Part shown: one piece after another, positions 1 through 11,474 of the stretch | Numbering within the stretch: the stretch's first letter is position 1 | Layout: each line of letters begins with the position of its first letter | Source: Cercophora sp. LCS_1 | Lineage: Eukaryota > Ascomycota > Sordariomycetes > Sordariales > Lasiosphaeriaceae | DNA length: 64,000 bases | Direction: 5' to 3' | NCBI GenBank assembly: GCA_036250225.1 | Contig: JAPZLL010000022.1 | Location: forward strand, 544,178-608,177 | Made by a program: the position numbers and the translations under genes | The notes under the pieces: generated by a model | The model's database searches: none | What the model was told of the DNA's origin: nothing | Seen by the model: the letters and a program-made list of their open reading frames with translations, nothing else

Positions 1-253
1 AGGGCCCAGGGGGCCCTGTGGGGGTTTCTCAACGTTGCTGGGCCGGATAATATCCAACAATGTATGCTTGCGGTTTGATGGACTGGTCCTCCATGCGGAC
101 AAAATCAGCGGGCCTGAACTATGAGCGCCAAGTCCTTATCGATAGCGAGTCGCTAGGCGAGACCGATAAGAACGCTGTGTGATTGTGAACTTTGGCTCAG
201 CGCGCTCCACCAAACAACAACGGCTCCCCACCAGACGATGGCATCGCGGTAAT

Positions 254-1714
254 ATGTTCAGCGACCCTGCCGCTGCGATCTACAGCTGGCTCTCGCAGCT
301 CGACGACGCTGGCATCCACGACCACAATCGCGACACCCTCGAAGCCAGACCCGACGCCAGCGCGAAGCGCAAGCGACAAGCACATGTCGAAATGACAACA
401 CCTCCATCCTCCGGCCCCGAACCGCCAGCTCATCCTAGCCCCAAGAAGCGCAAAGTCGGTGACGGCGACGGTGACAACGTAGATCCCGACGCGACTCCCC
501 GCTCGGACCGATCGTACGCGACCAGCCTCTCTCGCCCCACCGTCACCTCGCTGCCCGAGAGGGTTCCCCTGAGCTTCCCCTCCGCATCCTCGGCTACCTC
601 CGACTCGCAAGACAGAGCGAGCGATAGGGGCTCCCGCAGCTCGACCAGCCCTGTTAAGAAAACCCCCGACCTATGTCGCCTCGAAAAGCCCGTGGTGTTT
701 GCCAGCCTTGAACCCAACCCTCTCAAGAATCAACTCCCCCAGGATGCACACCAGCTCTATTCCGACATATTCACCGCCACAAAATTCCCGAGGGGCATCT
801 ACCCGCAGGCGATTCGCGCGCTTATCGAGGACGCGTGGGACGCCATGTACCACCCTGAGGAGCTGTATGAGAAGCTCGAGGACCCTAGTCTACACAATGG
901 GTTTCGCGAGGACGACTATTTCGATTACCTCCCCGTCGCAAACCTCTTCTCCGGCGCCCTAGCAGGTGCCTCGATTCGGTCGCGCGTCGCGCACGCCGAG
1001 TACTACAAGATCTGTGCCATTAGCGAGGGGGCAAAACACTGCAAGGTCCTCCGTCGCGCCGAGGCGTCGTGGAACGCCAAGGTTCACGAGCCGCTGCTGG
1101 AGCTCGCGGCCATGAGGCAGCGCGCGTCCGTCTCGTGTGAGAATGCGACCTCGGCCCGGATCCTGCCCTGCTTCCTGCCGAGTCTCGTTACTGGCGAGAC
1201 GGCCAGGGGCAAGATGGTCGACTTTGTCCTGGCGCCGAAGCTGGAGACCGAACTCGAGTCGGCCATCCAGGCCAAGCTCGCCGCGTTAGCTGCGGGAAAG
1301 AAGTCGCCGACGCTGCATGTCGGCATCAACCAGACTGACTACACCCCCCTGACGCATTTCCCTGCGGCTGTATCCGTCGAGACCAGGGTGGCAGGCGGGA
1401 ACCTCGAGGAAGGCCTGATGCAGCTGAGTATATGGACAGCCGCTTGGCACAAGCGCATGGAGGCGCTCGGCGTTGCCGGCAAGAACCAAGCCCGGCTACC
1501 AACCCTGCCCCTCATCCTGACACACGAGCACCAGTGGTCCCTCTACTTCGCCGTCGATCGAGTCGATAAGATCGAGGTGTGTGGGCCGTTGCCGATTGGT
1601 ACGACCGATAATCTCCTCAACATATACGCTCTTCTCCCGTCACTCAGCCGGCTTATGACCTGGATCGACAGAGACTTCCGCTTTTGGTTCGACAGATTCT
1701 TTGGTTCGCTCTGA
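254..1714 (+). CDS. PD-(D/E)XK nuclease-like domain protein
   Basis: Single-exon fungal protein of about 486 aa. The ATG at 254 is preferred over the open GTG at 179 because the protein then begins with the short 'IYSWLSQLDD' segment usual at the N-terminus of this fungal family. Residues ~30-165 are low-complexity and charged, with a basic KKRK stretch that could be a nuclear signal. The folded half follows, with KMVDFVL supplying the likely acidic residue and VSVETR standing where the E-x-K motif is expected. Arg in place of Lys makes activity uncertain. Fungi often carry many copies of this family, commonly in subtelomeric or accessory DNA; its biological role is not established. Family assignment is moderately sure, function is not. 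Confidence 0.72.
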   Translation: MFSDPAAAIYSWLSQLDDAGIHDHNRDTLEARPDASAKRKRQAHVEMTTPPSSGPEPPAHPSPKKRKVGDGDGDNVDPDATPRSDRSYATSLSRPTVTSLPERVPLSFPSASSATSDSQDRASDRGSRSSTSPVKKTPDLCRLEKPVVFASLEPNPLKNQLPQDAHQLYSDIFTATKFPRGIYPQAIRALIEDAWDAMYHPEELYEKLEDPSLHNGFREDDYFDYLPVANLFSGALAGASIRSRVAHAEYYKICAISEGAKHCKVLRRAEASWNAKVHEPLLELAAMRQRASVSCENATSARILPCFLPSLVTGETARGKMVDFVLAPKLETELESAIQAKLAALAAGKKSPTLHVGINQTDYTPLTHFPAAVSVETRVAGGNLEEGLMQLSIWTAAWHKRMEALGVAGKNQARLPTLPLILTHEHQWSLYFAVDRVDKIEVCGPLPIGTTDNLLNIYALLPSLSRLMTWIDRDFRFWFDRFFGSL

Positions 1715-2513
1715 CGAACTATGCGCTCTGCATTGGCACCCAAGACCCAAGCCGCTCAGAGCGCCCCGCTGTCTAGTGTTCCCTGGATGGCTTGTGGCGA
1801 CCCCTGCGCCGGACGGGCGGTGCTGCCAAAACGCGCAGAAAAGAGGTGTGGCTGATGAAGCTGAACGCAGCCCAGTTCGCGGGGGAGCATGTAGGCCCCG
1901 GCATAGTCACCACCCGAGGAACCAGGCAACTTGCACCCCAGGAACACAGGCACATCGACGTGTTCTGTCGGGTGTCCCGCAGCTGTCAGAGTCTGTGCAA
2001 GGCCTGTCCATTTCGACGTCCGCCGCCCAATCCTGTGCTGAGTCGGGAAAGGGGTTTGAGTACCTAGGTACCAAGACCCCAAGTACCACACTATCCATAC
2101 CTTGGGAGAACGAGGGGCAATTAGAGAAGCTCACCGCAAAATCGGCCCTCTTCTATGAAATGAGGTAGAGGACCCATATATTGCGGCGGTCATGATCGCA
2201 CTCGCACAAGAACGGCAGCGGCAACAAAATACACTCATAGGGACTATAGAGGAAGCGACCGTGGTGGAGATATTCGATCCGTGTGATCCAGGGGAGATCA
2301 TGTCCAACCAGGCCATGACGTTGTGCCAAGGTATGGCCGTCGTGCATGTTATCTATCAGTCAAGACTAACTGGGAGCTACAGGTTCATCTTCTTACCCTC
2401 CATGCAACAATCGCACAAAGCCTTTATTTTTACACCACTTATATCTCTACTGCATTTATCAACGAATTTGACCATCCACATCAGTGCGTCCTAAACAACT
2501 AGCTTCGCATATT
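1715..2513. other. intergenic, no gene recognised
   Basis: About 800 bases with only short overlapping open frames on both strands. None has a recognisable motif or a convincing exon structure. Confidence 0.5.
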
Positions 2514-3236
2514 TTACCCCATAGTACAGCTTGCCTTTCTCAATGGCGTGTTTATGTTTCCCGTTGGGGTTGCGGAGAAGTCGTCAGACGTTCGAAAATC
2601 GGAACCACATTGCGAGGGGGGCGACGGAATCATCCGCGCGTCGGTGCAAAGATTACATCGTCTGCGCGGGGCGTGAACGCGCCAGAGCTCGTGAGCGGCC
2701 AGGACAAGACCCGGGAAGCGCATCCACTCCTCTCCTGCCTTGTTTCTGTCGGAAGGGTCCCACCCATGCTGCGCGAACACCATCTTCCACTTGTGGAGCC
2801 CACGAAAGGTAGAGCCATGGAGAAATGTCCTTGCTAGACGTCGAAGCCGAGCCATGGCGGGTGCGATCGGAAAATCGGCGTCGAAAATGACGGTGGCAGT
2901 GTTCGGTTCGTATTGTGTTGGAAGGGCGTCCCCAAATGGGCCTATAACGCAGTTAGCCACGATGGCAATGGTTATTGGTTGCCGTATCACGACCAAAGTC
3001 GAGGATGAAAGTGGAACAGATTGGTTGAGAGAAGGGAGGCGTAAAGGTCGGAGTTTGGACTTTGATTTTGACAGTGGGGATTCAGTGGGAAATCGGCTCG
3101 CCATCTCCTCAGAAAATACCTCAAGACGACTTGTTGGGGCGGGTTCATACCTGGTGTTGCTGCGTGGGATGAAAAGCCATTGAACCGGGCGCTCAGGGCG
3201 AGAAGAATATCGAGGAAAGTGAAACTGGTTTGGCAT
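2514..3236 (-). CDS. hypothetical protein, doubtful
   Basis: Open frame of about 240 aa on the minus strand, counted from the ATG at 3236. I recognise no domain, signal peptide or membrane segment. The protein is rich in Arg, Ser and Pro. The opposite strand is open over much of the same stretch, so the frame may be chance. It is listed only because it is the longest frame between the nuclease-like gene and the dynamin gene. Confidence 0.2.
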   Translation of the reverse strand: MPNQFHFPRYSSRPERPVQWLFIPRSNTRYEPAPTSRLEVFSEEMASRFPTESPLSKSKSKLRPLRLPSLNQSVPLSSSTLVVIRQPITIAIVANCVIGPFGDALPTQYEPNTATVIFDADFPIAPAMARLRRLARTFLHGSTFRGLHKWKMVFAQHGWDPSDRNKAGEEWMRFPGLVLAAHELWRVHAPRRRCNLCTDARMIPSPPSQCGSDFRTSDDFSATPTGNINTPLRKASCTMG

Positions 3237-4042
3237 GAGACAGAGGCCAGAAGGCACCTATAGTGATTCTGTAGTTCGAAACACTCGAAACTGTGATCAC
3301 CTCCGCGCAAGGGGTCGTGGCGGCTTTTCTGCTGGTTGTCAGCGTCAGGCCCGTCTTCAGGTCACTCCAGCTTGCCCAAGGGAAGCCAAAGAGCAGGTCC
3401 TGGCGTGTGCCCGATTATTGGCGGAACGGGACAGGTGGGGGCGGGGTGAGGGCTTCCAGATTGCCGCTTGATGGACGATCAAGGAGGGAGCTGGTCTTGA
3501 TGCTGTGGGGTGTGAGCCAGATTAGGTACCGGGAGCAGTCCCGAAGCGGAGTCATTTCAGTTCCCCCTTCATCGTCTGAGTTGTTCTGTCACCTCGTGAT
3601 CCATTGAAACCTCTAAAACATTTTTTTTGCCGTCACAGCCCACACCCGCTCGTTCCACTGGTCAAGTCGCGCGAGGAGAGCAAGGAGCTTGTCTTGGGAT
3701 CTAGTGGACATTGATTCAAGGTTGCGGCACTTTTGGGGAGATTTGGAGACGAGTTCTTGCGTCGCCGCTTTTCTCGGCGGGCCGCTGGGTTCCTCCTCCC
3801 CTGCAAGTGGTTGAAGAATTGTATAACGACGGTGTGAATCATCACGTTGGTGCAGAGTTTATCAGACGGAGGAAGGAGAGGCCGAGAGAGATGGACTGGA
3901 GGAGCCGGTGCGAGAGTTGTGGTAGAGGTTGGAAGTTCACTTTGAAGAGACACCAGCTGGTCAACACGGGTAACCAAGTCACAAAACCTGAGTGCTTTGA
4001 CATGTTGCGTCTAGCTACCGTGATACTACAGATGCCGATATT
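3237..4042. other. intergenic, no gene recognised
   Basis: Holds the 3' flank of the dynamin gene and several short frames. A Pro/Ser-rich minus-strand frame at 3633-3977 has no recognisable domain and no good splice partner. Confidence 0.4.
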
Positions 4043-6383
4043 TCATCGACTCAACACCTTGATAGCCTCCTTCAAGTCATTCTTCCTCTTCTCTAGAGCA
4101 GCCCGCCGCCCAGTGACTCCGCTGGACTCTCCAGCCACCGCCTTGAGCGTTTCGGCGTCCAGGCTGACAACCCAACTCTCCGAGAACAGCGCAAGCGGGC
4201 TGTCTTGGCTCGTCAATAGAAGATGGTCAACAGCTTGATGCCAGACGTTGTCCACAAAGCGCTTGCGGGCGACGGTGTAGTACGCCTCCAAGATATCGTG
4301 AATCGTCTCGTTGTCGTAGTCGTCGTTTGTCCCTTTGACCAAAGTCGTCTTGATATCCGCAATATCCACAACTTGCTTCACGATGGGACTGGCACCGGCG
4401 CCATTCGAGAACGAGACTCTGCGCGCTTTGTCGGCCAAGAGTGCGGCAAGTCTAGTTCTGCGAGACGCCTGAAGATTGTCGTGAAAGACCTCGCTCACAG
4501 TGTAAGGCCTCTTGCCTCGTTCGATGCCGACCAAAAAGCAGGCCTGCTGCATTCCTTTTTCGTACCGGTCAATCAGACCCTGGAGAATCTCCGCCTTGAT
4601 CTGATTGCAGACAAGCGGATCGGGGCAAGAGAGTTCCAGAGCCTGAAGGAAGAAGGTGTGGACGGCGGTGATGACCTTGCTGATGAACTGTCTGGTGATT
4701 GAGTCCCACTTGACGGACTGGCCGCGAAAGGCACTCGCGAGGATAGTTGGACCGAATCCTCCGAGCTCAACACCTCGTGAGCCATGATGGATTTCGGTTA
4801 TCCAGTCGAGAATGCCGTCTGCAGGGACAGTCATTGGCGTGCTTGGAACAACAATGTCATCAAGCTCGGGGAAATCCCCCGAGTCCAAGCCATTTTCACG
4901 GTCCGTAGCCTCATGGCTGTGCTCAGAAAGCCCCTCTTGAGGATCGTTAGATCGGTGCGCGCCGGGAGAACGTTCCAACTGCTCAGATTGTTCCTCCTTG
5001 AGCAAGGCCGGGCGGAAGTCATAGCTGTGCGCGAAGAGTTCAAAGTCGGTCTTGAACTTGTCCGTGAGATTCACAACGTCAGTGATGAGACGGAGTGACC
5101 GGACGGCCTCGAACGCGTGATGGTTCGAGTAGGTGGCGCTCAGTGCGTCCCTGACAAGTTCCTGGAACTTGGACGCAATAGACATCAAGTAAGCCTGCTG
5201 CTCACGCTCCTCGGCGCGGGAAGGTCCCAAACTGTCAAGGTCCCTCTGGGCATTCTTGAGCAGGACTCGGGTCTCCGTCAGCAGCATGGGGAACTCGCGG
5301 TCAGTGATGCGCCCGAGCACCTCCTGCAGCCTCTTTCGCAATGCCACAATGCCAACCCGATCGGGTGGAAGGGTGCTCCATGGTTCTTGCCTGAACACGC
5401 TCTCGCGTTGAGCAACATCGACGTCGGCGTCGTCATCATCACCGCCTCTGTTTCGTACCACATAGTAACCGAGTTTTAGGGGAAGTCGTTTCCCCAAGAC
5501 GAGGTTGCACACGGCCGTCTTCTGGGTTCGCTCCTTGAGTGTGTCCGGTTTGGTAAGAACTCCCAGAGTACGCTCGCCCGCCTTGTCGTGATCCTTGGAG
5601 AGTTGAATGACAGCCTGGGTGGACGCATCGACGTTCGCGGGCAAAACTGCTAGAATGATGGTGCGCGAATTTTGGATGTACTCCTCAACCATTCTGGAGA
5701 CAAGCTCGCGGTCCTCAGCCGTGACGGTGTCGGAAGTGACGCGAAAGATTCCCGGGACGTCAATGACAGTCAGGTATTCTTCATCCGGCCCGCGCTTTTC
5801 GATCTTGAGAATGTCCTCGGAAAAGGTGTGCATGCCTTTAGGGTTCGTAGGCGTCTTGATGTTCATGTGGTCGTTGACCTGGTTACCCAGTGTGAGATGA
5901 CAGTTCTAAAAGAAGTCAAGAACACAGAATTTATGAGCCTACCTTGTCCAAAATGGAGGGAAACTCAACACAGAGCTGTTCGGTAGACCCAAGGTGATAA
6001 CGGAACGACTCGACATGCGATTTGTGCTCAGGGCTGGCGTGATCTCCAGGTGTGATGCTGATCTCGATTCCCTCGTCGTCATCACGACGGTGTGTGATTT
6101 GAGTGGCGTATCTGGTGCAAAGTTCTTGACCGTGGGGGAAGGGAATCCCGGTCAAGTTCTCCAAAAGGGAGGATTTGCCAGAGCTCTGGTCTCCGACGGC
6201 GACGAGCTGCGGGAGCTCCATGTACTGGCCAATGTTCATCTCGCGCAAAATGTCGATTTTGCGCAGGCGGCTCGCGCTAGTCAGCACAGCTTGCCGCTTG
6301 CCAGCGCCGTTTACCGCTGCCGCTGTCATGATCACGGCTCCCGGGGTTGCTGCAGATGAATGGGACTCCGTTGGCTGGGGCAA
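4043..6383 (-). CDS. dynamin-family GTPase
   Basis: Two exons, 6383-5943 and 5905-4043, joined by a 37-nt intron (GTAGGC..TTTTAG) in phase 0, giving about 767 aa. The N-terminal GTPase domain shows the P-loop GDQSSGKSS (residues ~64-72), G3 DVPG (~196-199) and G4 TKPD (~265-268). Middle and stalk helices follow, and the C-terminus (YTVARKRFVDNVWHQAVDHL) looks like the GTPase effector domain. Dynamins polymerise on membranes and use GTP hydrolysis for fission or remodelling. This one belongs to the short Drp/Mx-like fungal group without a PH domain, so its target membrane cannot be told. The intron is short, but without it the frame runs into stops and the conserved GNQVNDH stretch is lost. 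Confidence 0.9.
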
Positions 6384-7290
6384 ACACCGATTGGGAGAAT
6401 GGGAAAATGGTCTGGCCCCCGACAGCTACCTGGGTACCTGGGTATTTATTAGTATCAACGAATTGGCATTGACTGGGATCTCCCGTATCAAACTGCCCCG
6501 GACCTGTGATGAGGCCTACCAATGCTCGGTGAAGAAGTAGCAAACCGGGTAATTCATGGCCCTGATTCGCCAACGCCAGGTGGTCGCTTTGCCCTGTACT
6601 CCTCCAACAACATCGAGGGCAGGCAAACGCGCGTTACGCCAATCAGGTACCCTTGAGCAATGGGAATCGCCCGGCCGGACATGCGTCCGCGCAATTGTTG
6701 CAGCTCTATTGCCTAGGAACTCTGAAATCGATTGGCGGCCCGGTGTGCTTCGCGCGCATATGCACGCAATGAAGCGGGCAGTTTTCGTTTGCGGTGCTAT
6801 TCCCTCTAATCTTGTCAGAGAAGTTGAAACATGCAGTTATGCAAGGCCGATCATGCCAAGCTGCTGCCTGCGTTACTCTGGGTCAAGCCTGTGGGCATTT
6901 CTTCCAGATGCTGGTGGTCGTTTGTGGTTGTTGGTTGGAACTCGGGACAGTCACTGTACCCGGCAAGGGAGAATGCCCCAGATGAGCTCGGGAGGCGGCA
7001 GGGACGACCCGGGACAGGTACCCACAAATGCAGCGTTTCAACGAGCGCAAAAAAAAAGAAGACCAACCGCGTCCAGAGCTTTTCCCGAGATTAGATGGCT
7101 CTCCGTTTGTCTTCGCCCGTTTGCTAGCCTTCATCACGCCGTTGTTGTTCATGTTTATCACGACCATGACGCTCAACATACAACGTAACGACATGCAGAA
7201 AAATGACTCAATCTATAAACAGCCTCACGGCAAAGTATCAAGTATATACAAAGAATTGGGGTTGATCTCTTCATCACTTCCAACGACCGG
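6384..7290. other. intergenic between convergent/divergent flanks
   Basis: Upstream flank of the dynamin gene and 3' flank of the AA9 gene. A plus-strand frame at 6556-7188 has no domain and probably is not coding. Confidence 0.45.
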
Positions 7291-8240
7291 CTAAGCGCAT
7301 TGCGAGTAGTACTCGTTGACACGGTTGCAAGTCGAGCCGCTCGCGCAGGTCGTGCACCCGCTGAAGCCGATACCGCCGCACTGGGCCCACTTGGCGGCAG
7401 CGCACGAAGCCGGAGCGGTAGCGGTAGGCTGAGTGGCGACGGTGCTGGTGGTGAGGGTGGTGGCGGGCGTGCCGGGGTTGGGATTGGGGTTGGAGGGAGT
7501 GTTGGAGCCGCTGCAGGTGAAGGGAGCAGGGCCGGGGACGGTGTAGCTGTTGAAGTTGGTGTAGATCTGTTGTTTGTCTTTGTTAGGTGTGATTTATGAT
7601 AAGGTAGTAGAGGGGGGAGATTCACGTTGACGGTGTAGCCGGGGTCCGACTCCTTGACGTGGCCGGGGATGGACACGGTAGCTGGGCTAGCGCTGCCGCC
7701 GCCGCTAACACGGATCTGGGCGCACGAGATGTAGAACTGGGGCGTGCCGGCGGGGTAGGGGTTGTGGATGCCGAGCTGCTCGATGCGGAGGAGGTACTCG
7801 CCCGGGGCGATGCACGAAGGGATGGTGAAGGTGTAGGCATCCGACAGAGTCCACTGGCTGCCGCCGCCAAAGTTGGCGCCCCACTGTTGCACCTTGAACC
7901 AGCCGCCGCTGCCGTCGTAGCTGGCAGCCGAGCCGGGGGCCTTGGACATGTAGATGGCAGTCGGGCCTTGGTGGTACACGGCCACGTCGGTGTGGAAGGT
8001 GAACGAGGCGCCAGCCTGGACGTCGAGCGTCTCGGTGCTGCCGCCGGAGCCACCACCGACGTTGCAGCGGAGGTCGTTGCTGGTCAGGGCCGTGACGGGC
8101 GAGTTGTAGTTGGAGTGCTGGCGCACATACTTCCACAGCGGGTTCTTGGTGCCACCGCTGCTCAGCTGCTGGAAGATGTAGTGAGCCGACACATCGCTGA
8201 CGGCGAGCGAGAGCGCGGCGAGGCAGGCGAATCCCTTCAT
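7291..8240 (-). CDS. AA9 lytic polysaccharide monooxygenase with CBM1
   Basis: Two exons, 8240-7626 and 7566-7291, split by a 59-nt intron (GTGAAT..AACAG) in phase 0; 296 aa. A 19-residue signal peptide ends ..DVSA, leaving His20 as the N-terminal copper ligand. His90 (YHQGPTAIY) is the second histidine of the brace and Tyr170 (QFYISCAQ) the axial tyrosine, with Gln168 beside it. A Ser/Thr/Pro linker leads to a C-terminal CBM1 ([13 protein letters not shown].. ..YYSQCA, ~260-296) for crystalline cellulose. Secreted enzyme that oxidatively cleaves cellulose or related glucans together with cellulases and an electron donor. All catalytic residues are present. C1 versus C4 regioselectivity cannot be told from sequence alone. 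Confidence 0.95.
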
Positions 8241-8334
8241 GGTGGCGGCTGGCTGTTGATGCGTGATGATGCTTGACTGGTGATGTGCAAGATGAAGAGC
8301 CTCCAACCCACCAACAGCGCCGGACGCCACATCG

Positions 8335-8344
8335 TATATATATA
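8335..8344 (-). promoter_or_regulatory. TATA box of the AA9 gene
   Basis: A TATATATATA run lies about 95 nt upstream of the AA9 start codon, a normal fungal core-promoter distance for a strongly induced secreted enzyme. No further regulator site was scored. Confidence 0.5.
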
Positions 8345-9125
8345 CGAGGGGGTTTGAGCACATAGCGCGCGTTATCTACCTTGGGCTTCGATGCGCGCCA
8401 CTCGCTTTCCATCCGGCGACACATGACCCCACGCGCCGTATAGCACCGAGGCGGCCCGGGAACCGCAAACGGCCTCAACCAGGAGTTGTGCGCCTCTTCA
8501 TTTGGGAGAAGGGCGGATAAATAGGCTCCGGCGCTCCAAACGGGCATGGTAGTTAATCTATCGGCCGCGCTGGAGCCGTCCATGCACCCCACAACCGGGG
8601 TTCAGTGTTGCTAGGTAGCCCTGTCACTACTACCACCCCGGATCTCGACCTTCCACGCCTGTCGATGCCTCGGATCAACGGTCGGATCAACGGTCGGGGC
8701 CCCGGTATTTTGCATGTCATCAGGGCTTGCTGGCGTCACATTTGTTCTCCCGATGCTTCCATTTCGCCCAAGGCGCTTGGAATGCCGGCTTGTCCGCCCA
8801 ACCCCTGCCACCAGCAACCGGCACTGGCACTGGCGCCCAGTAGTTTCAGAGCCAAGACGTCGCATGAAAGCCGTTTATTCGCACCTCCACCTGACCCACG
8901 ATCCGTTTTGTTCAGTGACGAAATATCGCTGTTGCAGGTTGATGACGACGTGCCCGGCGAAATCGGGGCCACTGTCCGACATGCAAACGACGCACCCCGT
9001 CTCAGCCCCACGATTCTTGTCGGTGGAGATGAGTGAATTTCGAATCCTGTTCCTGAATTTCCTTTGCGACGTCATGCCGATGTTCTAGTTTTCTCGTCCC
9101 GTCTTAGCGAGCAGTTGTTCTAGGG
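8345..9125. other. intergenic, no gene recognised
   Basis: Promoter side of the AA9 gene and 3' flank of the acetyltransferase gene. Only short frames without motifs. Confidence 0.45.
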
Positions 9126-9994
9126 TTACATTCCCGTCTTTCGCTCCAGATAGTACCTGGTAAAGTCTCCCTTGCCGCCATACACTGCGTCATTTAGCGT
9201 CAGCTGTCGAAGCAGCTTGAACCCGTTCCGCTTGTAGATGCCCAATCCTGCCTCGAAGGCGAGGACAAACGCGTCCAAGCCCAATCTCTCGGCCGCCTCA
9301 ACGCCGTGCTGCACCAACAGCGTGGCAATTCCCTTGCCCTTATGATCGGGGTGAACGGCAAGGTAATCGAGATCTATCGCAGTCGGTCAGTCAGTCAGTC
9401 AGTCAGTCAGTCAGTCTTATTGCATACTGCATCAGAAGTCCTGATCGGAAACCAACAACATCAACTGGGTTGCTGGGGTGGGTGCAATCAACGCGTCAAG
9501 GTGTCAAAATGTCAAGCGGGAGATGAAGAGAACCAAAATGACATACTCAAGTACTCTCCCCGTCCCATCAACTCCCCCAAAACCTCCACCACAGGCTCAT
9601 CCACGTCCCCCATATCCTCCCTAGGCATCCACACACCCGCTGCACGCTCCGCCATCCCTTCCCACTCCCTCCTCTCCTCCTCACTCGGTTCCGGCCCCTT
9701 CATCTCAGGCCACGCATCCTTCCACTTCTCTCCGGGCAGCAGCCAGCGCGCATAGCCCACCAGGTTTCCTTTATCGTCAACAGCCTTGACATGACGCCGG
9801 AGATCACGATCCATAGCGAGGTTATTCCGCATGCGAAGACCCGCTGCCTTGATCAACTCCTCCTTGGGAATCTCCGCGTGGCCTGGACGCGTCCAGACGA
9901 GACGCCACGTTGGATCTTCCCAGAATGCAGACACGTTGTTGTTTGCGAGGGCTTCGGCGTCGGAGGGGGTGCAGACTTGGATTTGGTAGGCCAT
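9126..9994 (-). CDS. GNAT-family N-acetyltransferase
   Basis: Exons 9994-9547 and 9373-9126, intron 173 nt (GTATGT..GATAG) in phase 1; 231 aa. The join gives EYL-NLDYLAVHPDHKGKGIATLLV, the acetyl-CoA binding motif A (Q/R-x-x-G-x-G/A) of GNAT enzymes, followed by GLGIYKRNGFKLL, the typical motif B ('Y..-GF'). The N-terminal half (ADVEAL-like, FWEDP, LVGYARW) matches the fungal small-molecule GNAT group. Predicted to transfer acetyl from acetyl-CoA to an amine; the substrate is unknown. The intron carries a GTCA microsatellite. Confidence 0.88.
9386..9416. repeat. (GTCA)n microsatellite in an intron
   Basis: About seven and a half copies of the tetranucleotide lie inside the acetyltransferase intron, some 15 nt from its acceptor on the coding strand. 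Confidence 0.9.
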
Positions 9995-11014
9995 GATGAT
10001 GCTTGGGCTTGCAATGATTGGGAGTTCGCGATGGCTTGGAAAACGCCTGGTGCTCGTATGGCGATGCTGCGATTTTTGAAGACGCCATGTTGACAAGCTG
10101 TCATGTCCTCAAGTGGAAGGTGCACATGTTGCTGCCTGTTTCCCGCGTATGTGTTGATTGCGGTGAGACGACAGGTTACACGGGGACCGGATGAAATGTG
10201 CGGCACAGCTGCCCTGAGGACGGGCGTCGTATGGCGGGGTATATAAACAAACATCAGGAGGACGGCTTTCACCTGGAAAAGGCCACGTTGCTCTAGCCTA
10301 GAGGCACTGACGAGGGCTGCAATGCGGGAAAAAAAAAAAAAATTGGGTTTGAATCATGCACCATCCTGAGATCCCCGCCGCTGGCGTAGCGCTTTGGGGT
10401 CTACGAGACGAGGACACTAATCCTATACCCTATGGGATCTTGATGTTCCTTAGGTTGTCTCTCATCCGCTGGATAGTTAACAGGGATAGTATTCGACGTT
10501 TTCATTGGAAACGACAAGACGGAACTCAATTTTGCGTCGAGAGACCTGCTCAATTGTCGGCTGTTTCATAGGGTTGGTAGGGGGCAGCCTTACTCCCCCC
10601 ACTTGGTTGTTACGAGCTCAAGCCCCTAGGCAAGTGGCGCTCTTCAAGGCGGCACTCCGGACAGGTGGGCTCTGGTTTTCGGCACGAACGATTTATTAAT
10701 AATTATATAATTACCTCAGGATTGGAGAGAACACGGCGAGCTCTGCCAGCTGAGGCCCTTCGTGTTGGTGGGTTTGAGGCTGCATATCACGCCACCAACC
10801 CGACCACCACCAACTCGGAAAGCTCTCCGCGATTGGTCACGGTGTTCATGATACGAGTGGGGGAAGGGCAAATCGGACACCCGAATGGTATACCGCAGCT
10901 TTTGATACCCGCCTTCGACCTCTACTTTTACTTTTATGTCCTTCCTATCGATTTTTTTTTTTTTTTTTTGGTGGGGGTTAACCTCGAGAGCTATACAGGA
11001 TACCAAGCGCAGCC
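9995..11014. other. intergenic with A- and T-tracts
   Basis: Contains a TATATAAA-type element at about 10230-10238 on the acetyltransferase side, an A-run near 10330-10343 and a T-run near 10950-10970. No gene seen. Confidence 0.4.
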
Positions 11015-11182
11015 ATGGGTGACGCGCATACAACATTAGATGAGGACCTCAAGGCTGCGGCAGCGGAGCTAAGCTTCGCCGTGGATGTCTTCACGAGCAA
11101 GCATGAAAATGCTAGTCGACAACATATTTTCAAGGCCGCCGAGCGAGTTCTTGCATCTGCAAGGGATGCACCTCTTCCAAGT
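11015..11182 (+). pseudogene. possible N-terminal fragment of an O-methyltransferase
   Basis: A start codon opens a frame (LDEDLKAAAAELSFAVD.. ..KAAERVLASAR) that resembles the helical N-terminal dimerisation segment of fungal O-methyltransferases. The expected winged-helix and SAM-binding parts do not follow in any frame, so if the resemblance is real this is only a stub. Low certainty. Confidence 0.25.
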
Positions 11183-11474
11183 CTGGGGAGGCTTCGGCCG
11201 GATCCCCGACAACGGTGCCCCACCCTCCAACTGTTCCCAACTGCTCCTTCCAGGCCTTACACCTGAAGAACAGGTTTTGATCTTCTCAGGCTGCCACGTG
11301 GTTGGGTTGGCCACGCGCACCGCCAGCAAGGTCGCCCATGTCTCACCCCAAATCGTCCAACTGACCAATCGGCCTCCGGAGGGGCAGGCCGGACTTTGGG
11401 ATGTGATATAATTAAACCCGCAATGGCGTCGAAACTCTCCAAACTATGCGCGGGTTGTTAATGACACGCCAGAT

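Noticed and set aside
6556..7188. 210-codon plus-strand frame
   Set aside because: No domain, no signal, no intron support; lies in the flank between two certain genes.
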